Source: Candidatus Ferrigenium bremense
Lineage (GTDB): Bacteria; Pseudomonadota; Gammaproteobacteria; Burkholderiales; Gallionellaceae
Direction: 5' to 3'
NCBI GenBank assembly: GCA_019449635.1
Contig: JAGRPI010000025.1
Coordinates: forward strand, 1 to 55,950
DNA length: 55,950 nucleotides
The notes below the pieces were generated by a model, which was given only the letters and a program-made list of their open reading frames with translations, made no database searches and was not told the DNA's origin. This document shows positions 18,987 to 26,286 of this stretch, one piece after another. Position 1 is the stretch's first letter. Each line of letters starts with the position of its first letter. Made by a program: the position numbers and the translations under genes.

Positions 18987-19571
18987 TCAAGCGCCACCAA
19001 GCAACAATCTGATGTCATCGGCCAGCCAGTCGGTGCGCTGCGCAAGAGGCGCACGCAACCGCACCTTGCCGCTGGGGTCGACCAGGAATGTGCCGACACT
19101 GTGGTCTATATTGTAGCCGGATGAGGTCGGCCGCTTCTCGTATCCCACATAAAATGCCTTGGCGGCCTGCGCAGTGGCCTGCGCATCACCATACAGCCCG
19201 AGGAACGACGGGTGGAAAGCTGAAACGTATTGCGCCAGCATCTCCGGTTTGTCGCGTTCCGGATCGACGGTAATGAACAGCACCTGCACCTTGTCGGCAT
19301 CTTTCCCGAGCAGCCGCATCACCTGCGCCATATCGGCCAGCGTGGTAATGCACACGTCCGGACAGTGAGTGTAGCCGAAGAACAGCGCAACCGCCTTGCC
19401 GCGAAAATCCGCCAGCGTACGCGTTTTGCCATTGTGGTCGGTCAAACGGAAATCCGCCTGGGTGAACACGGCTCCGATATCGCTGGCGTGGAACGGCGAA
19501 GGCAGCCTGGTTTTTTCGCAACCGGCCAATAGCGCAACCAACAACAAGATAAACAAATTACGCAGCCACAT
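18987..19571 (-). CDS. SCO1/SenC family copper chaperone lipoprotein
   Basis: Thioredoxin-fold protein that delivers or reduces copper for the CuA centre of cytochrome oxidase, or handles copper stress. ATG 19571 gives a lipoprotein signal (MWLRNLFILLLVALLAGC, lipid on C18). The copper ligands are C70 and C74 in THCPDVC and H157 in YNIDHSVG. At 194 residues it is standard. It overlaps the preceding TauE/SafE-type gene by 14 bases, and the pair suggests cytochrome oxidase or copper assembly. No oxidase subunit gene is in the window. Confidence 0.92.
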   Translation of the reverse strand: MWLRNLFILLLVALLAGCEKTRLPSPFHASDIGAVFTQADFRLTDHNGKTRTLADFRGKAVALFFGYTHCPDVCITTLADMAQVMRLLGKDADKVQVLFITVDPERDKPEMLAQYVSAFHPSFLGLYGDAQATAQAAKAFYVGYEKRPTSSGYNIDHSVGTFLVDPSGKVRLRAPLAQRTDWLADDIRLLLGGA

Positions 19572-20343
19572 GACAACTTCCCGTCCATCCATAAAGATAA
19601 AAAGTGTAACCTACTTTGACCAAGCCATACACGCCAAATCCGGCCACCAGCAATCCGGCAGCCAGCCGCATGCGCTGCGACTGGGCCCAGCGCCTGATAT
19701 TTTCCCAGAACAGCCCGATCACCAATAAATTCGGCAAGGTGCCCATGCCGAATGCCAACATCACCAGCGCACCGTCTTGTGCATTGCCGCTGGCCAGCGC
19801 GGTGACCAGCACACTGTACACCAGGCCGCACGGCAACCAGCCCCACAAGGCGCCGAGCAACAAGGCGCGGGCGGGCGTGGTAACCGGCAGCAAGCCGCGC
19901 GCCAGAGGCTGGATATACCGCCACAACATGCCGCCGGCCTGCTCGATGCGCCGCACCAAATTCCAGATACCGGCGAGATACAGCCCCAAAGCGACCAGCA
20001 TCAGGCTGGACAAGGCGAACAACAGATGCTGCACCGGCACCGCATCGCGCAGCAGCAGCCCAGCCTGCCCTATCGCACCCGCCAGCGCACCTGCAACCAT
20101 ATAGCTCGCCAGCCGCCCGCCGTTATATGCCAGATGGAACGGCCAACGTGCCCCGGCATTAAACCCAATCCTCTCCTGGAGGGAGAGACGCTCGCTTCCT
20201 CTCCCGCTTGCGGGAGAGGATTGAAGAGAGGGCTTCGCTACCTGCGCGGTAAAAACGCCGACGATGCTGCCGCACATACCGAGACAATGCACGCCGCCGA
20301 GCAGGCCGACGAAAAATACTGCGGCGATGCTGAAGTCAGTCAT
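19558..20343 (-). CDS. TauE/SafE (UreH-like) membrane protein with repeat-derived insert
   Basis: A 261-residue polytopic membrane protein with the GLLGGVHCLGMCGSIVG first helix that marks the UreH_2/TauE-SafE proteins often found beside cbb3-oxidase and copper genes. Later helices include LLLGALWGWLPCGLVYSVL. Residues about 38-60 (KPSLQSSPASGRGSERLSLQ...) are encoded by a palindrome at 20164-20232 and are not part of the family. They fall in the loop after the first helix. The start is ATG 20343, overlapping bioD by 8 bases. The transported substrate is unknown. Pairing with SCO1 favours a role in copper or oxidase maturation over sulfite export. Confidence 0.82.
   Translation of the reverse strand: MTDFSIAAVFFVGLLGGVHCLGMCGSIVGVFTAQVAKPSLQSSPASGRGSERLSLQERIGFNAGARWPFHLAYNGGRLASYMVAGALAGAIGQAGLLLRDAVPVQHLLFALSSLMLVALGLYLAGIWNLVRRIEQAGGMLWRYIQPLARGLLPVTTPARALLLGALWGWLPCGLVYSVLVTALASGNAQDGALVMLAFGMGTLPNLLVIGLFWENIRRWAQSQRMRLAAGLLVAGFGVYGLVKVGYTFYLYGWTGSCHVAA
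20164..20232. repeat. CTCTCCCGCTTGCGGGAGAGG palindrome inside the TauE/SafE gene
   Basis: CAATCCTCTCC (20166-20176) pairs perfectly with GGAGAGGATTG (20213-20223), with a second hairpin CTCCCGC-TT-GCGGGAG inside. It is read in frame. Related GGGAGAGGGTTGGGGAGAGGG sequence lies at 12400 and 22950. Confidence 0.85.
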
Positions 20344-21019
20344 GCAGATCCGCCTGCTCCAGCAATGCCAGATCCAGAAGCGATGCCACTTCACGCGCAT
20401 CCGGCTGATGAGCCTGACAGGGCACAACACCCAGCAGCGGCGCGCCGATGCGCTGCTCCAGCGCGGCGATATTTTCATCCAGCATTGCCATGTTCTCATC
20501 CAGCACATTCGCCACCCAGCCCGCCAGCGTCAAGCCGCGCGCGGCGATTGCCTCAGCCGTGAGCAGCGCATGGTTCAGGCAACCCAGCCGCATCCCAACC
20601 ACCAGAATGAACGGCAGCCCCAACTGCTCCGCCATATCCGCGCTGTCCTGTTCGTCGTTGAGCGGCACGCGGAAGCCGCCCACGCCCTCCACGATCACCA
20701 CATCGGCCTGCGCATTCAACTCCGAAAACGATTCCACGATGCGCGCAAAGTTGATGCTGACGCCGACGAACCGCGCGGCCAGCAGGGGCGCGACGGCCTG
20801 CATGAAACAATACGGATTGATCTGTCCGCCGCTGGCCAGCACATTGGCGGCGGCGCGCAATTGCCTGACATCCTCGTGCTGGCCGCCGTCTGCGCAACCC
20901 GCCGCCACAGGCTTCATGCCAACCACGCGCCTGCCCTGCGCGGCAAATCCGTGCAGCAGCGCGCAACTGATCAGCGTCTTGCCCACTCCCGTATCGGTGC
21001 CCGTGACGAAATAGTTCAT
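20336..21019 (-). CDS. bioD: Dethiobiotin synthetase BioD
   Basis: ATP-dependent closure of the ureido ring from 7,8-diaminopelargonic acid and CO2. It has 227 residues. The P-loop is TGTDTGVGKT at residues 6-15. Substrate-binding segments are VGMKPVAAGC and VVIVEGVGGFRVPL, and VGMRLGCLNHALLT is the usual nucleotide-site stretch. It is separated from bioC by a 165-base gap holding a CACGGAT element and overlaps the next gene by 8 bases. No bioA (diaminopelargonate aminotransferase) is present in the window, so that step is encoded elsewhere. Confidence 0.95.
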   Translation of the reverse strand: MNYFVTGTDTGVGKTLISCALLHGFAAQGRRVVGMKPVAAGCADGGQHEDVRQLRAAANVLASGGQINPYCFMQAVAPLLAARFVGVSINFARIVESFSELNAQADVVIVEGVGGFRVPLNDEQDSADMAEQLGLPFILVVGMRLGCLNHALLTAEAIAARGLTLAGWVANVLDENMAMLDENIAALEQRIGAPLLGVVPCQAHQPDAREVASLLDLALLEQADLHD

Positions 21020-21033
21020 CCAAAAACCTTAGT

Positions 21034-21167
21034 TAGCCACAGATTGACACGGATAAGCACGGATAAAACATCGCATTGCATGGAATTGGTATCTCCCCCG
21101 AATGGTATAGGGAAAAGTTGGCGCAACCCATTGTTCATCTGTGTCAATCCGTGTTCATCTGTGGCTC
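21034..21167. repeat. CACGGAT palindromic element, copy 3
   Basis: The left arm (21034-21067) has CACAGAT/CACGGAT units 10 bases apart, and the right arm (21134-21167) has the inverted units. About 65 bases of unique sequence separate them. It fills the bioC-bioD gap. Confidence 0.85.
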
Positions 21168-21184
21168 AATCGCGTTTTTCAGGT

Positions 21185-22057
21185 TCATTTCAGCCTGAAG
21201 GTGGTCTGGACGATCGCCGCGCCATCCGTAGTCATGCGCGGCTGCGGTTTCCAGGCGTGGCCGTATACCACCTCGTAGGTGGCGGGCAGCTTGCCGTTGC
21301 GGCGCAGCCGCTCGTAGTTTTCCACCAGGCGCGCCCAGGCATTTTTTCCCATCAGGCCCTGGCCGCGCCCGGCCGTGGCATTGTGCGCGCCGATGCGCTT
21401 CAGGTCATGCAACACGCCGCGCACATCGTCATAGGTCAGCGTCAGGCATTCCATGTCCATCACCGGCTCGGCAAAACCGGCATGCACCAGCATATCGCCG
21501 ATATCGTGCATGTCGGCAAAGCGGTTCAGGTGATTGTGGCTGTCCACGCCGCTGAAAGCCTGGCGCAATTCCTTCAGCGTATCCGGCCCGAAAGTGCTGA
21601 ACATCAGCAGCCCGTCCGCTTTCAGCACGCGATGCAGCCCGACAAAAGCCGCCGGCAGGTCGTTGCACCACTGCACCGCAAGGTTCGACCATACCATCTC
21701 GACGCTGTTGGCGGCCAATGGCAGGGTTTCGATGTCGCCGCATACTTGCATCGGCTGCGCGCCACCGAACAATTTCCGCCACCAGCCGGAACGGCTGCGT
21801 GCAGCCTGCAGCATGCCGCTGGCGATATCCAGCGAGACGACCTGCGCAGCCGGATATTTTTCCGCCAGCTGGCGCGTGCCCCATCCGGTGCCGCTGCCCG
21901 CATCCAGGATGCGGTCAGGCTGCAGCTTGATGTAAGCCAGCCGCTCCAGCATGCGCTCGCACACCTCGCGCTGCAGCACCGCCGCCGCATCATAGTCTGG
22001 CGCCGCACGGCTGAAAGCGCGGCGCATCCGGCGTTTATCGATCAAAAAATCATTCAT
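21185..22057 (-). CDS. bioC: Malonyl-ACP O-methyltransferase BioC
   Basis: SAM-dependent methylation of malonyl-ACP, the first step that disguises the biotin precursor as a fatty-acid primer. It has 290 residues. The N-terminus has the BioC hallmark IDKRRMRRAFSRAAPDYDAAAVLQREV. Motif I for SAM is ILDAGSGTGWG at about 50-60. SNLAVQWCNDLPAAF and STFGPDTLKELRQAF are further BioC signatures. It overlaps bioH by 8 bases, so opener and closer of pimelate synthesis are translated together. Confidence 0.94.
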   Translation of the reverse strand: MNDFLIDKRRMRRAFSRAAPDYDAAAVLQREVCERMLERLAYIKLQPDRILDAGSGTGWGTRQLAEKYPAAQVVSLDIASGMLQAARSRSGWWRKLFGGAQPMQVCGDIETLPLAANSVEMVWSNLAVQWCNDLPAAFVGLHRVLKADGLLMFSTFGPDTLKELRQAFSGVDSHNHLNRFADMHDIGDMLVHAGFAEPVMDMECLTLTYDDVRGVLHDLKRIGAHNATAGRGQGLMGKNAWARLVENYERLRRNGKLPATYEVVYGHAWKPQPRMTTDGAAIVQTTFRLK

Positions 22058-22904
22058 ACAGAAAACCCGTCAGGTGCTTCATAAATTCATCCGGGTGCGA
22101 CAGGAACGGCGCATGCGCCGCGCCCCCGATCTCCACCAGTCGCGCATCCGGCAGTTGCGCCGCCAGGTAATGCGAGGCCTGCGGCGGCGTGAGCGTATCA
22201 CGTTCGCCGCCGATCACCAGCGCGGGTTGCCTGATGCCCGGCAACTCGTTGCGCAGATCGCAGTCGCGCAGGATATCCAATCCGGCTTGCAATGCATCCA
22301 GATCCGGCTCGCCGCGGCTCGCCAGCGCGCTGCGCAACGCCACCAGCAGTTCGCGCTCCCGCTCGCTGCCGCGCACTTGCAGCGCGAGGAAGCGCCGCAA
22401 CGTCAGTGCGTAATCCTGTTGTAACGCAGCAGCAAATTCCGCCAGCGTCTCTTCCGACATTCCGCATTCCCAGCCCGTCCGGCGCACGAAGCATGGCGTG
22501 CTCGCCACCAGCGCCAGGCGGCTTATCTGCTGCGGATGGCGCAGCGCCCAGCGCAGCGCGATCTGCCCACCCAGCGACCAGCCGCATACGGCGAGCGGCT
22601 CATCGAATTGAGCCGACAGTTCATCGACGATAACATCCAATAGTAAGTAGGGAGTGGGAAGTGGGAAGTGGGAAGCAAGGTGCGAGCATCCCACTTCCCA
22701 CTCCCTACTCGCTACTCCCCACTCCCCACTCCCTACTCCCCACTCTCCACTCACCGCACTAAAACCATGCCCCGGCAAATCCACTGCCAGCACACGGAAG
22801 TGCTCTGCCAACCGTTCCGCGACGCCGCCCCACATCCCGCCGTGCATCCCCCAGCCGTGGATCAGCAGCAGCGGCGCCCCGCTGCCTTGGGTCTCAACGT
22901 GCAT
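22050..22904 (-). CDS. bioH: Pimeloyl-ACP methyl ester esterase BioH with repeat-derived insert
   Basis: Alpha/beta hydrolase that cleaves pimeloyl-ACP methyl ester to end BioC-dependent chain growth. Start MHVETQGSGAPLLLIHGWG; nucleophile S110 in GWSLGG; aspartate in GERDTLTP; histidine in GGAAHAPF. At 284 residues it is longer than E. coli BioH (256). The excess is residues about 51-89, a tandem-repetitive stretch (SGEWGVGSGEWGV...) from the simple-repeat palindrome at 22641-22753. It lies between LPGHGFSA and LDVIVDELSAQ, before the nucleophile elbow. ATG 22919 is another possible start. The frame is open farther up through other repeats. Confidence 0.92.
   Translation of the reverse strand: MHVETQGSGAPLLLIHGWGMHGGMWGGVAERLAEHFRVLAVDLPGHGFSAVSGEWGVGSGEWGVASREWEVGCSHLASHFPLPTPYLLLDVIVDELSAQFDEPLAVCGWSLGGQIALRWALRHPQQISRLALVASTPCFVRRTGWECGMSEETLAEFAAALQQDYALTLRRFLALQVRGSERERELLVALRSALASRGEPDLDALQAGLDILRDCDLRNELPGIRQPALVIGGERDTLTPPQASHYLAAQLPDARLVEIGGAAHAPFLSHPDEFMKHLTGFLYE
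22641..22753. repeat. GGGAGTGGGAAGT palindromic simple repeat inside bioH
   Basis: About 40 bases of AGTAGGGAGTGGGAAGTGGG-type repeats are followed by about 65 bases of the complementary ACTTCCCACTCCCTACT type. This makes a large imperfect palindrome read in frame. The same GGGAGTGGGAAGT unit recurs at 38565-38592 in mshO. Confidence 0.88.
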
Positions 22905-22926
22905 GGCTGTCACTTGCATCCTCAAT

Positions 22927-23064
22927 AATGAAACTCGCCATGCCCGCCCCCTCTCCCCAACCCTCTGGGTGAAACAACTAGCCATTCGACTAGGCTGCAA
23001 AAATCGCAGCCAAGTCGCTGGTTATCCCGCCAACAGCAGAGGGAGCAAACGAATCGCTGCGCGA
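22927..23064. repeat. Compound repeat upstream of bioH holding dispersed-element copy A
   Basis: The outer blocks match the repeat at 12361-12442 on the other strand. Between them, 22971-23026 is a 56-base element (GAAACAACTAGCC to GCTGGTTATC). Its relatives are at 30095-30152 and 41841-41897 in opposite orientation. It fills the bioF-bioH gap. Confidence 0.8.
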
Positions 23065-23072
23065 AATTTTTG

Positions 23073-24327
23073 TTACTGTGCAAGCTCATGCAACGACGCA
23101 ATTAACTGTGCTACATCCCGGGCGCTGTGTGCGGCGGACAGGGTGATGCGCAGCCGTGCCGTTCCCTGTGGCACAGTGGGTGGACGGATCGCCGCGACCC
23201 AGATGCCGCGTTCGCGCAACCCTTCGCTCAACGCCAGCGCCGCCTGGTTGTCGCCGATCAGCAATGGCTGGATCGCCGTGTCCGATGGCATCAATTTCCA
23301 AGGCAGGTCTGCCAGCCCGTTGCGCAGTTGCGCGATCAGGTTGCGCAGATGTCCGCGCAACGCATCGCCCTGGCCGATGCATTCCAGGCTTTCCAGCACA
23401 GCGCCGGCCAGTGCAGGCGGCGTGGCCGTGGTGTAGACATAGCTGCGCGCATGGTTGACGAGCGTATCGATAACTGCCTGTTCCGCCGCGACAAATGCGC
23501 CAAACACACCAGCCGCCTTGCCCAGCGTCGCCATGTAAACGATACGCGGCGAGACAATGTCGCAATGCGCCAGTGAGCCGCGCCCCCGTTCGCCCAACAC
23601 GCCGAAGCCATGCGCATCGTCGACCAGCAGCCACGCATCGTGCCGCTCGCAGAGTGCCAGCAACTCCGGCAGCGGCGCGAGATCGCCATCCATGCTGAAA
23701 ACCGCGTCGGTGATGATGAGTTTCCTGCCGCTCTGTGTTTTCTCAAGCAACTGCGCGAGTTGCGCCATGTCGTTATGGCGATAGCGTCTGACTGCGGCGC
23801 GCGACAGCAGCATCGCGTCGTTCAATGACGCGTGATTGAGCCGGTCGGCGAACACCGTGTCGCCCTTGCCGACCAGTGCCTGCACCGTGCCGAGGTTGGC
23901 CATGTAACCGGTGGAGAACAGCAGCGCGGTGGGTTTATTGACGAATGCCGCAAGCTCCTGCTCGAGGAGGTGATGCGGCTCAAAATGTCCGCTCACCAGA
24001 TGCGCCGCACCCGCGCCGACACCCCATTGCTGCGCCCCCTGTTGCAGCGCGGCGATAAGCCGCGGCTGGTTGGCCAGCCCGAGGTAATCGTTGCTGCAGA
24101 ACGACAGGTAGGGTTTGCCGTCCGCCTCCGACACGTTACTGGCAGAGCCAGCCGTTTGCGGGAGGAGGGGGGGGGGGCGGCACTCCCGCACCGGATGCTT
24201 CGCAACACCGTGTCGTGCCGCCCACCACGATATGCGGCGACTGCGGACTGGCGAGCGTGCGCCGCTGCCGCAGCAGGCCTTGCGTGGCACGGGCTTCGAG
24301 TTCACGTTGTAATTCCGCAAACGGCAT
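23073..24327 (-). CDS. bioF: 8-amino-7-oxononanoate synthase BioF, frameshifted at a homopolymer
   Basis: PLP enzyme joining pimeloyl-ACP and L-alanine. The true start is ATG 24327 (MPFAELQRELEARATQGLLRQ). The family continues after an insertion with DGKPYLSFCSNDYLGLA, HHLLEQELAAF, LLVDDAHGFGVLG and the PLP-lysine region TLGKAAGVFG. The two parts are one base out of frame at an 11-base G tract (C in the coding strand) at 24167-24177, so as written translation stops at 24136. With 10 bases the product would be about 417 residues, some 33 longer than E. coli BioF, owing to the palindromic insert 24127-24224. Either the tract length is a sequence error or the gene can switch by slippage. Confidence 0.88.
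24127..24224. repeat. Palindrome plus G11 tract inserted in bioF
   Basis: GGCGGCAC (24176-24183) pairs with GTGCCGCC (24215-24222) around the bases between, and next to it is an uninterrupted run of 11 G at 24167-24177. The whole block lies between two segments that are adjacent in other BioF proteins. Confidence 0.75.
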
Positions 24328-24346
24328 TTAATTTTGAAAATGTATT

Positions 24347-24473
24347 AAGCCACGGATTAACACGGATGGACACTGATAAAAACCATGTTCAGCAAACATG
24401 TCCCGATGATTGCCGGCAGAAATTCATTTGTTTGCATGATTATCCGTGAACATCCGTGTTAATCCGTGGCTGA
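24347..24473. repeat. CACGGAT palindromic element, copy 4
   Basis: The left arm 24347-24380 has three units 10 bases apart and the right arm 24439-24473 three inverted units. The intervening ~58 bases are unique. It fills the bioB-bioF gap, so three of the four copies lie around bio genes or immediately downstream of the run. Confidence 0.87.
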
Positions 24474-24480
24474 ATGGCCT

Positions 24481-25494
24481 TTAATGTTTATCGGCCAACG
24501 GATACATGCCGAGCTTGTCGAGCAATGCGCGATCCCTCTCCACATCCGGGTTGCCGGTAGTGAGCAATTGCTCGCCATAGAAGATGGAGTTCGCACCGGC
24601 GAGGAAACACAATGCCTGCACGGCATCGGACATCTGCTGCCGCCCGGCGGAAAGGCGCACGCGCGCCGCCGGCATGGTGATGCGCGCCACCGCGACGGTG
24701 CGCACGAAATCCAGCGGGTCGAGATCTTCCACATTCGCCAGCGGCGTGCCTTCCACCTTGACCAGGTTGTTGATCGGCACGCTCTCCGGGTAAGGCTCCA
24801 TGTTGGCCAGTTGCGCGACCAGGCCGGCGCGCTGCGTAAGGTTCTCGCCCATGCCGACGATGCCGCCGCTGCATACGCTCATCCCCGCCTTGCGCACCCG
24901 CTCCAGCGTGTCGAGGCGATCCTGGTAGTCGCGCGTGCTGATGATGTTGCCGTAGAACTCCGGCGAGGTATCCAGGTTGTGGTTGTAGTAGTCCAGCCCG
25001 GCGGCGCGCAGTTGTTCGGTCTGCTCGTCGTTGAGCATGCCCAGCGTCGCGCAGGTTTCCATGCCCAGGCCGCGCACCGCCTTGACCATCTCCACCACGC
25101 TCGTCATATCCTCTTCCGTCGGTTCGCGCCAGGCCGCACCCATGCAGAAACGGTCCGCGCCATTCTGCCTGGCATATTGCGCGGCCGTGACCACCGTTTC
25201 CACGTCGAGCATCTTGCGGTCTTCCACGCCGGTCGAATTAAACGCCGACTGCGGGCAATAGCCGCAGTCCTCGGTGCAGCCGCCGGTCTTGATCGACAGC
25301 AGGGTGGAGAGCTGCACCGTGTTGGGGTCGAAATGTTCGCGATGCACTTGCTGCGCGCGATACAGCAAATCGGCAAACGGTAGTTTGAACAAGGCCTCCA
25401 CGTCCTCCACACTCCAGCGTTGCCGGGTGGATTGGGATATGTTGGCCTGGGGTTTGTTGGCATGGCGCATGAATCTGAGAGTCTGGGTGCTCAT
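24481..25494 (-). CDS. bioB: Biotin synthase BioB
   Basis: Radical-SAM enzyme inserting sulfur into dethiobiotin. It has 337 residues. The radical 4Fe-4S motif C73-x3-C77-x2-C80 is in [14 protein letters not shown]. The auxiliary 2Fe-2S ligands are in [20 protein letters not shown] and [14 protein letters not shown], with the arginine ligand in [23 protein letters not shown] is also typical. It is the first gene of the biotin run (bioB-F-H-C-D) and is divergent from comF with only 16 bases between start codons. Confidence 0.97.
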   Translation of the reverse strand: MSTQTLRFMRHANKPQANISQSTRQRWSVEDVEALFKLPFADLLYRAQQVHREHFDPNTVQLSTLLSIKTGGCTEDCGYCPQSAFNSTGVEDRKMLDVETVVTAAQYARQNGADRFCMGAAWREPTEEDMTSVVEMVKAVRGLGMETCATLGMLNDEQTEQLRAAGLDYYNHNLDTSPEFYGNIISTRDYQDRLDTLERVRKAGMSVCSGGIVGMGENLTQRAGLVAQLANMEPYPESVPINNLVKVEGTPLANVEDLDPLDFVRTVAVARITMPAARVRLSAGRQQMSDAVQALCFLAGANSIFYGEQLLTTGNPDVERDRALLDKLGMYPLADKH

Positions 25495-25510
25495 GGGAGA
25501 TTAACTGGGT

Positions 25511-26269
25511 ATGATTGAAAAACGGCGCTTCATCCCGGAAAGGCAAAGCTTGTCTATTATACGCAAGTATTTTCTGAACATCGGCGCAAAATTCAGGCAG
25601 TTTGCGCCCGCACAGCCCTGCGTGCTGTGCGGCAGCATGAGCCATGACGGACTGTGGTGTGCGGCTTGCGACAGCGCCCTGCCTTATCTTGGTGCTGCAC
25701 ATTGCCCTGGCTGCGCCCTGCCGACCCCGGCCGGCGAAGTATGCGGGCAGTGCCTGAAGCATCCGCCGTTATTCGCCCGTGCCACCGCCGTATTCGGCTA
25801 TGCATTTCCGCTCGACAAGCTGGTCCAGGCAATGAAATATGGCGAACAACTCGCCCTGGCATACGCCTTTGCGGAAAAGCTGGTGCACCGCATCGATAAA
25901 AACCGCCTCCCGGATTACCTCATTCCGATGCCGCTGCATCCAGCCAAATTGCGCGAACGCGGCTTCAACCAGTCGCAACTGCTCGCCGCCAAAATCGCCC
26001 GCGAGCTTGATATTGAATTGCTGCCGGATGCCTGCCGGCGCGTGCGCAACACCCCGCCGCAATCCGCCTTGCCGTGGAAGGAACGCAAGAAAAATGTGCG
26101 CGATGCGTTCTGTTGCGATGCCGATCTGGCCGGCAAGCGCATCGCGCTGGTGGACGATGTGCTGACTACCGGAGCCAGCCTGAACGCGCTCGCCGAGGCA
26201 GTGGGGAAATGTGGTGCGGTTGAAATCAGCGCGTGGGTGGTGGCGAGAACATTGCCACATAACCGCTGA
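25511..26269 (+). CDS. comF: ComF family phosphoribosyltransferase-like protein
   Basis: A 252-residue member of the ComF/GntX group, implicated in handling internalised single-stranded DNA in competent bacteria. Four zinc-finger cysteine pairs lie in the N-terminal part (CVLCG, CAAC, CPGC, CGQC). The C-terminal type I phosphoribosyltransferase domain has the PRPP loop VDDVLTTGAS, and LRERGFNQSQLLA is also characteristic. The start at ATG 25511 has a poor ribosome site. An in-frame TTG at 25550 after AAAGG would shorten the N-terminus by 13 residues without touching the zinc fingers. The bioB promoter on the other strand lies within its first codons. Confidence 0.88.
   Translation: MIEKRRFIPERQSLSIIRKYFLNIGAKFRQFAPAQPCVLCGSMSHDGLWCAACDSALPYLGAAHCPGCALPTPAGEVCGQCLKHPPLFARATAVFGYAFPLDKLVQAMKYGEQLALAYAFAEKLVHRIDKNRLPDYLIPMPLHPAKLRERGFNQSQLLAAKIARELDIELLPDACRRVRNTPPQSALPWKERKKNVRDAFCCDADLAGKRIALVDDVLTTGASLNALAEAVGKCGAVEISAWVVARTLPHNR
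25552..25572 (-). promoter_or_regulatory. bioB promoter -10 box within a palindrome
   Basis: On the minus strand TATAAT occurs at 25561-25556, about 60 bases before the bioB start. It sits in the centre of a 19-base imperfect palindrome (CTTGCGTAT-A-ATAGACAAG, 7 of 9 pairs). No convincing -35 is at the right distance. A repressor bound to the palindrome would block bioB. It matches neither the BirA nor the BioR consensus I know. Confidence 0.45.
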
Positions 26270-26286
26270 TCTGTGCCAAGCAGCCT

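Noticed and set aside
23073..24327. bioF as a decayed pseudogene
   Set aside because: Apart from the one-base shift at a homopolymer the gene is intact and well conserved, so a sequence error or slippage is more likely than decay.
25495..25600. BioR or BirA operator before bioB
   Set aside because: Neither the TTATMKATAA box nor a TTGTAAACC-type half-site pair is present. Only a different palindrome over the -10 was found.
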